Origin: an uncultured Lachnospiraceae bacterium
GTDB lineage: Bacteria > Bacillota > Clostridia > Lachnospirales > Lachnospiraceae
DNA: 38,343 bases
NCBI GenBank assembly: GCA_946628415.1
Contig: CAMOWK010000019.1
Coordinates: 1 to 38,343, forward strand
Reading direction: 5' to 3'
The notes beneath the pieces were generated by a model. It ran no database searches and was not told the DNA's origin. It saw nothing but the letters and a program-made list of their open reading frames with translations. This document shows positions 25,325 through 36,608 of this stretch, piece after piece (position 1 is the first letter of the stretch; the number at the start of each line of letters is the position of its first letter). The position numbers were made by a program, and so were the translations under genes.

Positions 25325-28150
25325 TTACAGGTACTTTTTAAGGTATTCTCCTGTAAATGACTTTTTATTCTTTGCCACTTCCTCAGGTGTACCTTCAGCT
25401 ATGACAGTTCCGCCTCCTACTCCTCCGAGAGGGCCGAGGTCGATTATATAATCCGCCTGTTTTATAACATCCATATTGTGTTCGATAACTATAACTGTAT
25501 TGCCGCCATCGGTCAGCTTCTGAAGTATCTCGAGAAGTCTTCTGACATCATCAAAATGAAGCCCCGTTGTAGGTTCGTCAAGAATATATACGGTTCTTCC
25601 TGTACTTCTCTTTGAAAGCTCAGTTGCAAGTTTTATCCTCTGTGCCTCACCACCGGAAAGAGTTGTTGAAGGCTGACCGAGTTTGATATATCCCAGTCCT
25701 ACATCACGAAGAGTCTCTATCTTTCTCTTTACAGTCGGAACGGCTTCAAAGAATTCACACGCCTCATCAACCGTCATATCCAGCACTTCGAATATATTCT
25801 TTCCTCTGTATCTTACGTCAAGCGTTTCCCTGTTATATCTCATCCCCTTGCAGGCTTCACAAGGAACATAAACATCAGGAAGGAAATTCATCTCTATCTT
25901 TATGATACCGTCACCCTTACAGGCTTCGCATCTTCCGCCCGATACATTAAATGAGAATCTTCCCTTTGTGTATCCCATAGTCTTTGCATCTTTTGTGCTT
26001 GCAAAAAGGTCTCTTATACTGTCAAAAACGCCTGTATAGGTTGCCGGGTTGGATCGCGGCGTCCTCCCTATCGGAGACTGGTCTATGTCTATTATTTTAT
26101 CCAGATCATCATAACCGGTGATGCTTTTATGCTTCCCGGGTTTAACTCTTGCTCTGTTTAAATCCCTGAGAAGCTTTTTCTTAAGGATTTCATTTATAAG
26201 TGAGCTTTTACCCGAACCCGATACTCCGGTCACACATGTAAATATCCCCTTAGGTATCTTTACATCTATATTTTTAAGATTATTCTCATAGGCTCCCTTA
26301 ATCTCGATAAATCCGTTTGGTTTTCTTCTGATCAGCGGAACGCCTATCTCCATCTTATGAGAAAGATACTTACCCGTGACAGACTTTTCACTTGCTATTA
26401 TATCCTCGACAGTTCCCTCAGCAACAATTTCCCCACCATGGATTCCGGCTCCCGGACCCACATCGACTATATAATCGGCAGAACGCATGGTGTCCTCATC
26501 ATGCTCTACGACTATAAGGGTATTGCCAAGATCCCTGAGATTCTTAAGCGCTGCAATAAGCTTGTCATTGTCCCGCTGATGAAGTCCTATACTTGGTTCA
26601 TCGAGGATATATGTTACGCCGACAAGTCCTGAACCTATCTGAGTCGCAAGCCTTATACGCTGAGCCTCACCACCCGAAAGAGAACTTGTCGCTCTTGAAA
26701 GTGTAAGATAGTCAAGCCCGACTTCTACCATAAAGTTGGTTCTCTTCTCAATCTCACGGATGATCTGATCCCCGATAAGTCTCTGCCTTTCGCTTATCTC
26801 AAGATGTGCAATAAAGTCATGAAGATCTCCTATTGGCATCTCTGAAATATCATAAATATTCTTATCCGCAACAGTAACCGCAAGGCTCTCTTTCTTAAGC
26901 CTCTTTCCTCCGCAGACGGAGCAAGGTATAAATGTCATAAAGCTTTCATATTCAGCCTTCATGGTTTCCGAACCGGTCTCTCTGTATCTCTGCGATACAT
27001 TTCTGAGGAGTCCTTCAAATGCAAGATTGTACTTTCCGCTGCCTCTCTGTCCTTTGTAATAAACAGTTACTTTATGTCCCTTTGTTCCGTTAAGTATCAC
27101 ATCCTTTGCCTTCTCCGAAAGATCCTTCCACGGCGTATCAAGTGAGAAACCATATTCAAGCGAAAGTGCAAGTAAGAGTGAATGTGTAAAGCTCTTCTCA
27201 TCACCGCTGGACTGCCAGCCGAGTACTCCAAATGCGCCTTCATTTAAAGACCTCTTCTTGTCCGGAATAATAAGATCTTCATCAAATTCCTGCCTGTATC
27301 CGAGTCCCGTACATTCAGGGCAGGCTCCAAAAGGATTGTTAAATGAAAAGCTTCTTGGTTCAATCTCGTCAATCGATATCCCACAGTCCGGGCATGAAAA
27401 ACTGTCGGAAAAATTAAGAACCTCTCCATCTACCACATCTACCTTAAGAAGTCCTTCCGAAAGCTTGAGTGCTGTCTCAATAGAATCAGCCATTCGCTTC
27501 TCGGCTCCTTCTTTAACAACGAGCCTGTCTATAACTATGTCTATATTATGCTTTATATTCTTTTTAAGCTTTATCTCTTCATCAAGTGAATACTGGATCC
27601 CGTCGATATTCGCTCTGGAAAAGCCCTGCTTACGCGCACGTTCAAGTACCTTTTCGTGTTCGCCTTTCCTGCCCCTTACAACAGGTGAAAGGATGGAGAA
27701 TTTAGTTTTCTCCGGCATCTCCATAATCCTGTCCACCATCTGATCGACAGTCTGTCTTTCGATCACCCGTCCGCAGTTCGGGCAATGAGGAATTCCGACC
27801 CTTGCATAAAGAAGTCGGAGATAATCATATATCTCAGTAACAGTTCCGACAGTAGATCTCGGGTTTCTGTTAGTTGATTTCTGATCTATGGAAATGGCAG
27901 GTGAAAGCCCTGAAATCTTGTCTACATCCGGCTTGTCTGCCTGTCCGAGAAACATTCTTGCATACGAAGAAAGTGACTCCATATACCTCCTTTGTCCCTC
28001 TGCATATATGGTGTCAAATGCAAGGCTGGACTTTCCGGATCCGGAAAGCCCAGTAAATACGACCATCTTATCTCTTGGAATTTTAAGATTAACATTTTTT
28101 AGATTATGCTCTCTGGCACCCTCTATGGTAATCATCTTATGTTCTGCCAT
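25325..28150 (-). CDS. uvrA: UvrABC excision nuclease subunit A
   Basis: UvrA detects DNA lesions and loads UvrB. The 941-residue protein has two ABC ATPase modules: Walker [12 protein letters not shown] (32-42) and a second GVSGSGKSS, with two LSGGEAQR signatures. Zinc-finger cysteines are seen in CPNCG, CPDCG/CPECTG and [14 protein letters not shown]. Length is normal. GAGG lies 8 bases before the ATG. It has its own promoter with a LexA box in the gap after uvrB. Confidence 0.98.
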   Translation of the reverse strand: MAEHKMITIEGAREHNLKNVNLKIPRDKMVVFTGLSGSGKSSLAFDTIYAEGQRRYMESLSSYARMFLGQADKPDVDKISGLSPAISIDQKSTNRNPRSTVGTVTEIYDYLRLLYARVGIPHCPNCGRVIERQTVDQMVDRIMEMPEKTKFSILSPVVRGRKGEHEKVLERARKQGFSRANIDGIQYSLDEEIKLKKNIKHNIDIVIDRLVVKEGAEKRMADSIETALKLSEGLLKVDVVDGEVLNFSDSFSCPDCGISIDEIEPRSFSFNNPFGACPECTGLGYRQEFDEDLIIPDKKRSLNEGAFGVLGWQSSGDEKSFTHSLLLALSLEYGFSLDTPWKDLSEKAKDVILNGTKGHKVTVYYKGQRGSGKYNLAFEGLLRNVSQRYRETGSETMKAEYESFMTFIPCSVCGGKRLKKESLAVTVADKNIYDISEMPIGDLHDFIAHLEISERQRLIGDQIIREIEKRTNFMVEVGLDYLTLSRATSSLSGGEAQRIRLATQIGSGLVGVTYILDEPSIGLHQRDNDKLIAALKNLRDLGNTLIVVEHDEDTMRSADYIVDVGPGAGIHGGEIVAEGTVEDIIASEKSVTGKYLSHKMEIGVPLIRRKPNGFIEIKGAYENNLKNIDVKIPKGIFTCVTGVSGSGKSSLINEILKKKLLRDLNRARVKPGKHKSITGYDDLDKIIDIDQSPIGRTPRSNPATYTGVFDSIRDLFASTKDAKTMGYTKGRFSFNVSGGRCEACKGDGIIKIEMNFLPDVYVPCEACKGMRYNRETLDVRYRGKNIFEVLDMTVDEACEFFEAVPTVKRKIETLRDVGLGYIKLGQPSTTLSGGEAQRIKLATELSKRSTGRTVYILDEPTTGLHFDDVRRLLEILQKLTDGGNTVIVIEHNMDVIKQADYIIDLGPLGGVGGGTVIAEGTPEEVAKNKKSFTGEYLKKYL

Positions 28151-28207
28151 AATTCTAACCTCTGCTATATATCTTTTAGTCCCTTGTAACAGGACTGTAC
28201 GATATAC

Positions 28208-28236
28208 ATTATATCAAACATATGTTCGTTATTCAA
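28208..28236 (-). promoter_or_regulatory. uvrA promoter with LexA (SOS) box
   Basis: The minus strand has TTGAAT (28231-28236), a 17-base spacer and a perfect TATAAT (28208-28213). The spacer holds CGAACATATGTTTG (28215-28228), which fits the Gram-positive LexA/DinR consensus CGAAC-N4-GTTCG at all but one position. A box between -35 and -10 is the standard position for repression. Confidence 0.88.
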
Positions 28237-28243
28237 TATTTAT

Positions 28244-30235
28244 TTAAAGTTCTCCCATATCACGAAGGAGTTCCTTTAATTCCTTCAGTTCATCACGAAG
28301 ATCGGCTGCAAGTTCAAAATTAAGATCCCTTGCCGCAGCCCTCATCTTCTTATCAAGTCTTTCAGCTTCCTTCTTAAGCTCCTTAGGCGACATGGCGTCT
28401 ACCTTCCTGCCATATTTGTCCTTCTTTCCGCTTCCGCCGCCGGCGCCAAGTGATATAACTTCTCTTACTGCCTTCTCTATAGTCTTAGGAGTAATGCCAT
28501 GTTCTTCATTATATTTTTGCTGAAGTTCCCTTCTCCTGTTTGTTTCACTGATTGCCTTTTCCATTGAATCCGTGATCGTATCGGCATACATGATTACATG
28601 TCCGCCCACATTTCTGGCAGCACGTCCTATGGTCTGGATAAGTGAAGTTTCAGAACGAAGAAATCCCTCTTTATCAGCATCAAGTATGGCAACAAGAGTT
28701 ATCTCCGGAATATCAAGTCCCTCTCTCAGAAGATTTATTCCTACAAGGACATCAAAAACACCCATACGAAGATCTCTTACTATCTCCATACGTTCAATTG
28801 TATCTATGTCCGAATGCAGGTACTTGACTTTCACATCGAGTCCCTTAAGGTAATCTGTAAGTTCTTCCGCCATCCTCTTTGTAAGAGTTGTAACAAGAAC
28901 CTTATTTCCCTTCTTCGTTTCATTTGTAATCTCTTTATAAAGATCATCGACCTGTCCTTTAACCGGACGAACAATAACCTCAGGATCAAGAAGTCCCGTA
29001 GGTCTGAGTATCTGCTCTGCACGAAGCTCTTCATGCTCTGCTTCGTATTCACCCGGAGTAGCAGAAACATACAGTATGCGGTCGATTCTTTCCTCAAATT
29101 CATCGAAATTAAGAGGTCTGTTATCCATTGCGGACGGGAGTCTGAAGCCGAAGTCAATGAGAGTTTCCTTTCTCTTTTTATTGCCTCCGAACATACCTCT
29201 TACCTGAGGAAGTGTTATATGCGACTCGTCAACAATGAGAAGATAATCATCCCCAAAGAAATCCATAAGAGTATCAGGCGGATCTCCCGGCTTCCCTCCG
29301 GCAAGTATCCTTGTATAATTCTCAATGCCCGAACAAAAACCTGTCTCACGGAGCATCTCAATATCAAACTCAGTTCTCTCTTTTATCCTCTGTGCTTCAA
29401 GGAGCTTGTCGTGAGCCTTAAAGTAAGCTACCCGCTCGGCAAGTTCTTCTTCAATTTCTTTAATGGCATTTCCCATCTTTTCCGGAGCAATAACATAGTA
29501 TGATGCAGGGAAAATGCCTGAAAAGTTTATATTTCTCTTTATCTCACCCGTTAAAGGATCGAACTCCGCAAGTCTGTCAATCTCATCTCCGAAGAACTCA
29601 ACCCTTACGGCGTCCTCATTGGTATTTGCCGGTATTATGTCAACTCTGTCACCTTTTACCCTGAAGGTGCTTCTCTTAAAATCCATTTCATTTCTGGCAT
29701 ACTGCATATCAACCAGATGCTCGATAAGCTCATCTCTGTCCATCGTCATTCCCGGACGGAGTGACAGCATCATTCCCTTATAATCTTCAGGATTACCTAT
29801 ACCGTATATACATGAAACCGAAGCAACGACTATTACATCTTTTCTTTCGATAAGAGCCGCAGTCGCAGAGTGGCGAAGCTTATCTATCTCATCATTGATG
29901 GAAGAATCCTTTGCAATATAAGTATCAGTCGAAGGCACATAAGCCTCCGGCTGATAGTAATCGTAATATGACACAAAATATTCAACTGCATTTTCAGGGA
30001 AAAAGCTTTTCATTTCACTGTAAAGCTGAGCCGCAAGAGTTTTATTGTGCGACATTATAAGAGTAGGTTTCTGGATTTTTTCAATGACATTTGCCATAGT
30101 AAATGTCTTACCCGAACCTGTAACTCCGAGAAGTGTCTCTCTCTTCTTGCCGGACATATATCCGTCAACAAGTCTCTTTATTGCCTCCGGCTGATCGCCG
30201 GTAGGCTTGAAATCAGAATGAAGTCTAAATTCCAT
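28244..30235 (-). CDS. uvrB: UvrABC excision nuclease subunit B
   Basis: UvrB is the damage-verifying helicase-like subunit that binds UvrC. The 663-residue protein has Walker A GVTGSGKT (37-44), the damage-probing beta-hairpin region [12 protein letters not shown] with [16 protein letters not shown], the DESH box, helicase motif VI-type QTIGRAARN and a C-terminal UVR domain (from about residue 620) for UvrC contact. GGAG precedes the ATG, only 8 bases after the amylase stop. No LexA box is seen immediately upstream, so transcription probably enters from the amylase gene. Confidence 0.98.
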   Translation of the reverse strand: MEFRLHSDFKPTGDQPEAIKRLVDGYMSGKKRETLLGVTGSGKTFTMANVIEKIQKPTLIMSHNKTLAAQLYSEMKSFFPENAVEYFVSYYDYYQPEAYVPSTDTYIAKDSSINDEIDKLRHSATAALIERKDVIVVASVSCIYGIGNPEDYKGMMLSLRPGMTMDRDELIEHLVDMQYARNEMDFKRSTFRVKGDRVDIIPANTNEDAVRVEFFGDEIDRLAEFDPLTGEIKRNINFSGIFPASYYVIAPEKMGNAIKEIEEELAERVAYFKAHDKLLEAQRIKERTEFDIEMLRETGFCSGIENYTRILAGGKPGDPPDTLMDFFGDDYLLIVDESHITLPQVRGMFGGNKKRKETLIDFGFRLPSAMDNRPLNFDEFEERIDRILYVSATPGEYEAEHEELRAEQILRPTGLLDPEVIVRPVKGQVDDLYKEITNETKKGNKVLVTTLTKRMAEELTDYLKGLDVKVKYLHSDIDTIERMEIVRDLRMGVFDVLVGINLLREGLDIPEITLVAILDADKEGFLRSETSLIQTIGRAARNVGGHVIMYADTITDSMEKAISETNRRRELQQKYNEEHGITPKTIEKAVREVISLGAGGGSGKKDKYGRKVDAMSPKELKKEAERLDKKMRAAARDLNFELAADLRDELKELKELLRDMGEL

Positions 30236-30243
30236 AATTCTCC

Positions 30244-32334
30244 TTATTTCAGCTTGCCCACATAAACAGCCGCAGACATAGCAGGAATTACTACGCTCAT
30301 AACATTATTCTGAACCATACATATCTGGTCATCCATACTGTAGCCTTTTTCATCAGCCAGTATAACCCTCTTCATGGTACGGTTATTTCTAACCCCAAGG
30401 TGTCTTACATGAATCTTAAGCATCTTGTCGGTATAATCAGAATTGATGATAACCACTGCCGCCTCTTCCTCAGTGAATCTTCCGAATGAAATGCATTTGT
30501 TCTCACCATGAAGGAATATAAGTGAGCCTTTCATAAAGACCTGGTAACCCTTATGAATAGCTATCATCTTCTTATGAAAATCAATAAGCTCCTTATTCTC
30601 ATGCCCCCACGGATAGCTTCTTCGTGAATCAGGATCCGTCCATCCGAACACTCCTGCCTCATCACCGTAATAGATAGTCGGTGCCCCCGGCCATGTCATC
30701 TGGAAAGTAACGCCCATTCTCATAAGACCGTAATTAACATCCTCTGATGCAGCATCAGCGCCTACTGTATGAAGTCTTCCTACCCTCTTATTGGTTCTCG
30801 TAAGGAATCTCGAATGGTCATGATTGGAAAGTTCGTTCATGGCAGCATCAATGGAATTCTGATTCATGCTTGCCATATAATATTTCATTGAGTTAAAGAA
30901 AATGTCAGGATTACCAAGGAAATCTCCCCTGAATTCATCACTGTGTTTTTCCACTCCTGTAAGGAACCATGTAATAGGCTCCATAAATGCACCGTAGTTC
31001 ATTATGGTATCCCATTCATCTCCCTGAAGCCAGTTTCTTGCGCTGTCGTAATGCTCCGCAAGAATTATCGCATTCGGATTTGCACTTCTTACGGCAGTTC
31101 TGAAATCTCTCCAGAATCTGTGATTATACTCTTCGGAATAACCGAGATCCGCAGCAACATCGAGTCTCCATCCGTCTGCATTAAAAGGCGGAGAAACCCA
31201 CTTCTGTCCGATATGCATTATATAATCGTGAAGCTTCTGTGATTCTTCATAATTGAGTTTTGGCAGAGTATCGTGTCCCCACCATCCGTCATAGGAATCA
31301 TTGTACGGCCATGCATCGCTATCCGAGAAGTTGTAAAAGCTTCTGTATGGGCTGTCCTTGGAAACATATGCACCGGGCTCATACCCTTTTCTTCCCTCGT
31401 AAATCCTCTCCTTGTCCATCCATTTATTAAATGAACCTGAATGGTTAAATACTCCGTCAAGGATTATCTTCATCCCTCTCCTGTGAACTTCTTCAACAAG
31501 CTTTATGAAAAGCTGATTTGAGGCTTCAAGGTTTCGGATGTCTGTAACTCTGTTTATATATCTCTGTGATTTCTTATTCTCAAGTTCACCTTCCGGAAGA
31601 ACCTCACCTTCGTCGTAAACTATGCGTCCGTAATGAGGATCTACATAGTCATAATCCTGAATGTCGTATTTATGATTTGACGGAGATACAAAAATAGGAT
31701 TAAGGTAAATGACATCCACTCCGAGGTCCTGAAGATAATCAAGTTTATCGATCACGCCCTGAAGATCACCGCCATAGAAATTACCTACGTCAGATGTATC
31801 AGGCACCTTATCCCAATCAGTTATTCTTTTAACCGGTTTGCCTATATAGCTGTATTCATTATCCAATACATCATTGGATTTATCACCGTTATAAAATCTA
31901 TCAACAAAAATCTGATAAAATACCGCGCCCTTTGCCCAGTCAGGAACTTTATATCCGGGAATTATCTGAAAGCTGTACTGCTCGTCCGGTTCTTTTTGGA
32001 GAAACAGCCTGTTGTAATAACATACGAGATTGCCAACGTGTATTTCGTAATAATACGATACCTTTTCCGTTACATTTTTAACAACCGTCTCGTAGTAATC
32101 GAAGATTCTCTCACGTCTCACTCTCTCCATATAGTGCTTCGTTCCGTTTACTACGCATATGACCTCATCAACATTATTGGAAGCAGTCCTGAATCTTAAA
32201 GTTACATCGTCACCATAGTCCGGTTCGGCAGGCGACCTGTAACTTTCACTTCCGTCAGCAAACATAGCACCAAAATTCACGATCGGCTGAAGATTGTATA
32301 TGTAATTCAGCAGTTGCAGCGATCCTCTTCTCAT
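30244..32334 (-). CDS. GH13 alpha-amylase / neopullulanase-like glycosidase, cytosolic
   Basis: This 696-residue glycoside hydrolase has an N-terminal beta-sandwich (about 30-115) like neopullulanase or maltogenic amylase, then a GH13 barrel starting at [18 protein letters not shown]. Active-site regions are DGVFNH (293-298), GWRLDVAAD with nucleophile Asp392, AEHYD with acid Glu427, and NHDHSRF with Asp506. No signal peptide is present, so it probably degrades imported maltodextrins or glycogen in the cytosol. The start at MRRGSL is supported by AGGAAG about 9 bases upstream; a longer in-frame reading begins inside a leader hairpin. It is followed 8 bases later by uvrB. The exact specificity is not decided. 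Confidence 0.88.
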   Translation of the reverse strand: MRRGSLQLLNYIYNLQPIVNFGAMFADGSESYRSPAEPDYGDDVTLRFRTASNNVDEVICVVNGTKHYMERVRRERIFDYYETVVKNVTEKVSYYYEIHVGNLVCYYNRLFLQKEPDEQYSFQIIPGYKVPDWAKGAVFYQIFVDRFYNGDKSNDVLDNEYSYIGKPVKRITDWDKVPDTSDVGNFYGGDLQGVIDKLDYLQDLGVDVIYLNPIFVSPSNHKYDIQDYDYVDPHYGRIVYDEGEVLPEGELENKKSQRYINRVTDIRNLEASNQLFIKLVEEVHRRGMKIILDGVFNHSGSFNKWMDKERIYEGRKGYEPGAYVSKDSPYRSFYNFSDSDAWPYNDSYDGWWGHDTLPKLNYEESQKLHDYIMHIGQKWVSPPFNADGWRLDVAADLGYSEEYNHRFWRDFRTAVRSANPNAIILAEHYDSARNWLQGDEWDTIMNYGAFMEPITWFLTGVEKHSDEFRGDFLGNPDIFFNSMKYYMASMNQNSIDAAMNELSNHDHSRFLTRTNKRVGRLHTVGADAASEDVNYGLMRMGVTFQMTWPGAPTIYYGDEAGVFGWTDPDSRRSYPWGHENKELIDFHKKMIAIHKGYQVFMKGSLIFLHGENKCISFGRFTEEEAAVVIINSDYTDKMLKIHVRHLGVRNNRTMKRVILADEKGYSMDDQICMVQNNVMSVVIPAMSAAVYVGKLK

Positions 32335-32452
32335 GATAGCGCTCTTCCTTTCCTGACAGCAAAAAAGCCCACTGTCACATAACATTACAATTTTAATATA
32401 AACAACTCGTTTTGGGAAGAGTAAATGTTATTTTGACACTAAACCGGGAAGC

Positions 32453-32504
32453 AAAAACCGGCATCACACCAAGCATTTATAAGCTTGACTATGATACCGG
32501 TTTT
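32453..32504 (-). terminator. Terminator between the GGDEF/EAL gene and the amylase
   Basis: A long stem, AAAACCGG(T)ATCA ... TGAT(G)CCGGTTTT with inner TCAAGC/GCTTGG pairing, ends in T5 on the minus strand. Near-symmetry with A/T runs on both sides could make it work in both directions. It lies about 30 bases after the GGDEF/EAL stop. Confidence 0.85.
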
Positions 32505-32533
32505 ACAGTTTAAATATTAGCATTTCATTTCTG

Positions 32534-34231
32534 TTAATCCAGAAGCCTTTTGTAATAATCATCCTCCAGACGTTTTTTAAACTCTTCGGCAGGAAGAGGT
32601 TTATCAAAATAATAGCCCTGTGCTATCCTACAGCCGTTTTCTTTAAGGATTTCAACCTGCTTTTTTGTTTCAACGCCTTCAGTTACACATTTGATCCCTA
32701 TATCATTTGCCATGGAGATAACATGACTGTACATTCTGTGCGTTATATCGGATTCATCCTCATCCCCCAAAGGAAGGAGAGCCTTGTCCACCTTAAGTAC
32801 ATTCCACGGAATTACTCTTATAAGGTTCAGCGAAGAATATCCGTTTCCAAAATCATCTACGGATGTATATACTCCGGCTTCCTGAAGTCCCGTAACAATT
32901 CTGTTTAGGTTCTTAAACTCAACATCTGTCGTAGTTTCAGTAAGCTCTATCTCTATATACTGATGAGGCACCTCATACCTGTCGATTATTTCAAGTATGT
33001 GCTCCAGAAGATCCGCATCAACCAGATGCTTTCTGGAAAGATTGACCGAAACTCTGACTATCTTTTTACCTTCATCAAGACGGGCTCTCGCATCACGGCA
33101 GACTATTTCAAGCATATGAAAATCAAGTTTGCAGATATCCATACTAAGTTCAAGTATAGGAATGAAATCCATGGGCATGATCATTTCACCTTCATGAAAC
33201 CACCTGCATAGAGCCTCTGCACCGACGACTTCCCCGGTGAAAACATCAACCTTAGGCTGGTAAAAAGCACGAAATTCTCCGGCCTTAATAGCTTCATCGA
33301 ATCTCTGTCTTACTTTCATTATCTTTTTACGTCTTAACTGAAATTCCCTGTTGAAGTAAACAACGCTATCATCACGCTGCTTTGCCACCTGAACAGCTGA
33401 ATATACAGTTTCTATGATCTGTCCCGGATTAACAAGATTGATATCATCATTTATATCACTTACACCGGCTCTTGCGGAAATAAGCACTCGCTTCTGAGAA
33501 TCCCATGAAGTGTCATATGGAATGGGATAACCTGAAAGGATATTCAGAACATCTTTTTTAATGGTTGAGTCAACCACCATTAAAAAGTTATCTCCGCCCA
33601 TTCTGAAAATTCCGCCTTTTTCGCCTATGGTATCTCTAAGAATCTCATAATAATCGCGAAGAATTTTGTCACCGGCACTTCTTCCGACATCCTGGTTGAT
33701 AACGGAAAAATGCTTTATATTAAAGCATATGGCAGTATGACCCTTAAGCCTATCATTCTCAAATTCATTTTCAACAAACTGACCGAAAGCCCTTAGATTG
33801 GGATACCCGTCATTATCAAGATATGCCATCTTCGAAACAGCTTTTTGCAGCCTGTTTCTTGCCACGAATGCCAATACATGTCTGAATACAAGATCAGCCT
33901 TTTCGAGCTCTTCTCTGTCAATCGGCATATCTTCTTTTGCCACATAAAGATTACCTATGATAACTGCTGCTGATTTCGTGACAAGCCGGTTTCTGAGAAC
34001 CAGAACTTCACCCTTTCCGTTATCATAATCACAAATGATCTCACCATCAGCCTCAGCCTCATGGCGTTGATCCACATAAAATTCTGTAACTCCTTTTGCT
34101 ATCTTAAAAAGCTCGCATATCTCTGACAGATAACCAACAAACTCTTCTCTGTCAAACTCATCTGTCTTGCATGAGCAGTCAACCAGCTTTTCAAAAATCC
34201 CAAGAAATTTTGTATATTTTGCCTGATCCAT
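32534..34231 (-). CDS. GGDEF/EAL protein, probable c-di-GMP phosphodiesterase
   Basis: The 565-residue protein has an N-terminal alpha/beta region (about 1-135, no membrane segment), a GGDEF domain whose signature reads GGDNF (212-216), and an EAL domain with EAL at 339-341. The EAL metal and catalytic set looks complete: NLS, ELTET, DDFGNGYSSL, VDKALL, EGVE and QGYYFDKP. The Glu of GGDEF is lost, so cyclase activity is doubtful, while hydrolysis of c-di-GMP to pGpG is expected. The start at MDQAKYT is chosen for GGAGTGG upstream. It lies 17 bases after the LysR stop and ends at a strong terminator, so it is probably co-transcribed with the regulator. Confidence 0.88.
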   Translation of the reverse strand: MDQAKYTKFLGIFEKLVDCSCKTDEFDREEFVGYLSEICELFKIAKGVTEFYVDQRHEAEADGEIICDYDNGKGEVLVLRNRLVTKSAAVIIGNLYVAKEDMPIDREELEKADLVFRHVLAFVARNRLQKAVSKMAYLDNDGYPNLRAFGQFVENEFENDRLKGHTAICFNIKHFSVINQDVGRSAGDKILRDYYEILRDTIGEKGGIFRMGGDNFLMVVDSTIKKDVLNILSGYPIPYDTSWDSQKRVLISARAGVSDINDDINLVNPGQIIETVYSAVQVAKQRDDSVVYFNREFQLRRKKIMKVRQRFDEAIKAGEFRAFYQPKVDVFTGEVVGAEALCRWFHEGEMIMPMDFIPILELSMDICKLDFHMLEIVCRDARARLDEGKKIVRVSVNLSRKHLVDADLLEHILEIIDRYEVPHQYIEIELTETTTDVEFKNLNRIVTGLQEAGVYTSVDDFGNGYSSLNLIRVIPWNVLKVDKALLPLGDEDESDITHRMYSHVISMANDIGIKCVTEGVETKKQVEILKENGCRIAQGYYFDKPLPAEEFKKRLEDDYYKRLLD

Positions 34232-34248
34232 AATCACCACTCCACAAA

Positions 34249-35190
34249 TCAGTCTTCCCAAAGGATTTCAGCATTTATCCCATTGAGGTACTCTTTTACT
34301 TTCTCAATGTATAACGTTCCAATCTTACTCAGAATACTGTTCTTCTTAGTAAGATAACCTATAGTCATAATATTATTTTTATTCTTTTCATCCTCTTTAA
34401 AAGGAATAACAACGTATCCGTCACCATTCAGTTTATTTGAAATAATACCTGAACAAAGTGTATATCCATTCAGCCCCTTCATCAGATTCAGCATGGTGGC
34501 ACGGTCATTTACTTTAACAGTCTGAGGATATGTGTTCTCAGAAAGAATCTCCTCAGCGAAGAAATACTCTTCTTCATTTTGTTCAAATGACATACATGGG
34601 TAAGGCATAAGATCCTTTATCCCTATGCTTTCATACTTAGCAAGAGGATGCTCTCCCCAAAGATATACACACGCCTTACAATTTATAAGCGGGTGGAAAA
34701 CAACCTCATGCTCTGTCATGGTCTTCGTGAGTACCTTCTGATTAAGGCTGCTCGTATATAAGATTCCGATCTCGCTCTTCAGTGATCCTACATCCGTGAT
34801 AACTTTCTTCGTCTCAGTCTCTCTAAGCGCGAAATCATATCTGTTCATATCATAATGCTTTGCCATTTCAACAAATGCTTTTACGGCAAATGAATAGTGC
34901 TGTGTTGATACGCCAAACTTTCTCTTATAATTACCCTCACCGGCGTACTTTTCTCTAACCATACCATAATGCTGGTAAAAGGCTTTAATGTCTTCTAAAA
35001 ACTCCATGCCCTCCGGAGTAGGTGTGATTCCTTTATGGGTTCTAAGGAATATCCTAATACCAACTTCTTTCTCAAGTTCTCTCATTGAACTTGTAAGAGT
35101 CGGCTGTGAAATGAACAGCTTCTCGGAAGCTTTGTTCATAGAACCACATTCTTCTATGGTTATTGCATATAAAATCTGTTGCAGAGTCAT
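34249..35190 (-). CDS. LysR-family transcriptional regulator
   Basis: The 313-residue protein has the LysR N-terminal winged helix (ITIEECGSMNKASEKLFISQPTLT split over 13-36 with ASEKLFISQPTLTSSMRELE as its core) and a substrate-binding domain (about 90-300). The start at MTLQQIL is chosen because AGGAG lies 9 bases upstream; an earlier GTG overlaps that site. No effector can be named. It is followed by the GGDEF/EAL gene, possibly its co-regulated partner, and has an extended -10 promoter and direct repeats upstream. Confidence 0.9.
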   Translation of the reverse strand: MTLQQILYAITIEECGSMNKASEKLFISQPTLTSSMRELEKEVGIRIFLRTHKGITPTPEGMEFLEDIKAFYQHYGMVREKYAGEGNYKRKFGVSTQHYSFAVKAFVEMAKHYDMNRYDFALRETETKKVITDVGSLKSEIGILYTSSLNQKVLTKTMTEHEVVFHPLINCKACVYLWGEHPLAKYESIGIKDLMPYPCMSFEQNEEEYFFAEEILSENTYPQTVKVNDRATMLNLMKGLNGYTLCSGIISNKLNGDGYVVIPFKEDEKNKNNIMTIGYLTKKNSILSKIGTLYIEKVKEYLNGINAEILWED

Positions 35191-35242
35191 AGTAAGCACT
35201 CCTAAAACAATGTATAAATGATAGCACTAACAGGCAGGCAGG

Positions 35243-35304
35243 TAATGCCAGCTGTAATTTAATGCCATCACTATGAGTATAACATATAAAACTGATGCAG
35301 AAAA
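35243..35304 (-). promoter_or_regulatory. Candidate lysR promoter and direct repeats
   Basis: An extended -10 TGT-TATACT (hexamer 35276-35281) has a weak -35 TTTTCT (35299-35304) at 17 bases. Just downstream of the predicted start, TGGCATTA occurs twice (35260-35267 and 35243-35250), 17 bases apart. The repeat could be an autoregulatory site. The rest of the 35191-35384 gap shows no gene and no strong terminator. Confidence 0.45.
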
Positions 35305-35384
35305 TACATTTTTCTATTTGACCATACTACCGTTTTTAGATGTCTGATCATGCTGAACCCTGTTTGAATCAAGATCACTGAGTT

Positions 35385-36383
35385 TCACCCTCTTAGGATG
35401 ATTGATGTCATATTTCTGAGTTCTTCCTTTACTTCATCAGTAGTAAAAGCTGCATCTATAGAGTTATTCAGCAATACTCTTTCATCTTCCCGGCTGAGTC
35501 CAAACTTATCTCTCATGTACCTAAATTCGTCCGGAAGAGTTATCCCCAGTATTCCCATATCATCCGTATTCAGAGTAATCTTAATTCCATTTCTAAGGTA
35601 ATCCATCAGAGGATACTTTGACATATCATCCACGGCACGTGTCACCCTGTTACTGGTAGGACACATTTCAAGAGTAATCCCTCTTTCTTTTACAAGCCGC
35701 ACAACTTCCGGATCTTCATATATCCTTACTCCGTGCCCGATTCTTTTGGCTCCGTATTGAATCGCGAGCTTTACGCTTTCCGGTCCTGCCGCCTCGCCGG
35801 CATGGATAGTAAACGGAATATTAAGATTCCTTGCTCTCTCAAAAATGTATCTGTAATCCTCAGTCGGGTAAACTGCCTCTGCTCCTGCAAGATCGATTGC
35901 CACGACTCCTTTATCTTTGGTAAGATACTTTTTTGCAAGCAGGAGAGTCTCTTCATTAAGAGCTTCATTTCCTTTGCCACGCATGAGACATAGTATTATG
36001 TTAACCTTTAAATCAGTTCTTTCTATGCCGCTCATCGCAGCCAGAACCGCATCTTCCTGCGTAAGATTTCCTCCTGTATGAAGCTGAGGTGCAAAACGTA
36101 TCTCCGCATATATTATGCCATCGCGTTTGATGCTTTCTGATATAAGATATACAGCCTCGGATATGCCTTCTTTAGTCTGCATAAGCGAAAGCGGAAGGCT
36201 GAAGCATTTCAGAAAATCATTAAGGCTCTCACAATCCCCGGGGACTGTGAGATGTCTTTTTAATTCATCGTCATTTGGAAATGGAAGTACAATGCCCTGC
36301 AGTTCTGCAAGTTTTTTTGCGATTTCCACTGTAACTGAGCCATCGAGATGCATATGAAGATCAATTATTTTTTCTTTTGCCAT
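35385..36383 (-). CDS. add: Adenosine deaminase
   Basis: The enzyme hydrolyses adenosine (or deoxyadenosine) to inosine in purine salvage. The 332-residue protein has the metal-binding HMHLDGS (10-16), the FTIHAGEAAG segment with the next metal His and the acidic residue beside it, the GHGVRI catalytic His region, CPTSNRVT and LNTDDMG with the paired Asp. The Pro usual after NTDD is replaced by Met. Length is normal. AAGGAGGGCGAAGGGC gives a strong ribosome binding site. It has its own promoter and no partner gene close by. Confidence 0.93.
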   Translation of the reverse strand: MAKEKIIDLHMHLDGSVTVEIAKKLAELQGIVLPFPNDDELKRHLTVPGDCESLNDFLKCFSLPLSLMQTKEGISEAVYLISESIKRDGIIYAEIRFAPQLHTGGNLTQEDAVLAAMSGIERTDLKVNIILCLMRGKGNEALNEETLLLAKKYLTKDKGVVAIDLAGAEAVYPTEDYRYIFERARNLNIPFTIHAGEAAGPESVKLAIQYGAKRIGHGVRIYEDPEVVRLVKERGITLEMCPTSNRVTRAVDDMSKYPLMDYLRNGIKITLNTDDMGILGITLPDEFRYMRDKFGLSREDERVLLNNSIDAAFTTDEVKEELRNMTSIILRG

Positions 36384-36417
36384 GCCCTTCGCCCTCCTTA
36401 TCAGCTTCCCTAAAAGA

Positions 36418-36446
36418 ATATTACTTTAAATGTAACAAATGTGCAA
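36418..36446 (-). promoter_or_regulatory. Candidate promoter for adenosine deaminase
   Basis: The minus strand has TTGCAC (36441-36446), a 17-base spacer and TAATAT (36418-36423), giving a leader of about 25 bases. The 36384-36608 gap holds this and a divergent plus-strand promoter, with no convincing gene. Confidence 0.55.
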
Positions 36447-36548
36447 CAAATCCCGGCATAATCTGTGAAAAGTATGATGATGGAAAGTGATTCAAAACAC
36501 GAAAATGAATAGTGATGAAAATAAAGAAATGAATGATGATATATCTAA

Positions 36549-36577
36549 TTGACAGAGATACCCCGGACACATAAAAT
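36549..36577 (+). promoter_or_regulatory. Promoter for the YunG-like gene
   Basis: The plus strand has a consensus TTGACA (36549-36554), a 17-base spacer and TAAAAT (36572-36577), about 25 bases before the start region of the gene. GACAC (36566-36570) and GTGTC (36592-36596) form a short inverted pair around the -10. Confidence 0.75.
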
Positions 36578-36608
36578 CTAGGTATCAAAAAGTGTCGAGG
36601 AAAATATT

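Noticed and set aside
32350..32372. TGACAG/CTGTCA hairpin with T6 in the loop ahead of the amylase
   Set aside because: The T run is within the loop, not after the stem, so it is not a standard terminator; no attenuator partner was found.
36471..36550. Tiny Met-starting frames in the add/YunG-like gap
   Set aside because: They are 11-15 codons with no ribosome binding site and simple GATGA-rich sequence.
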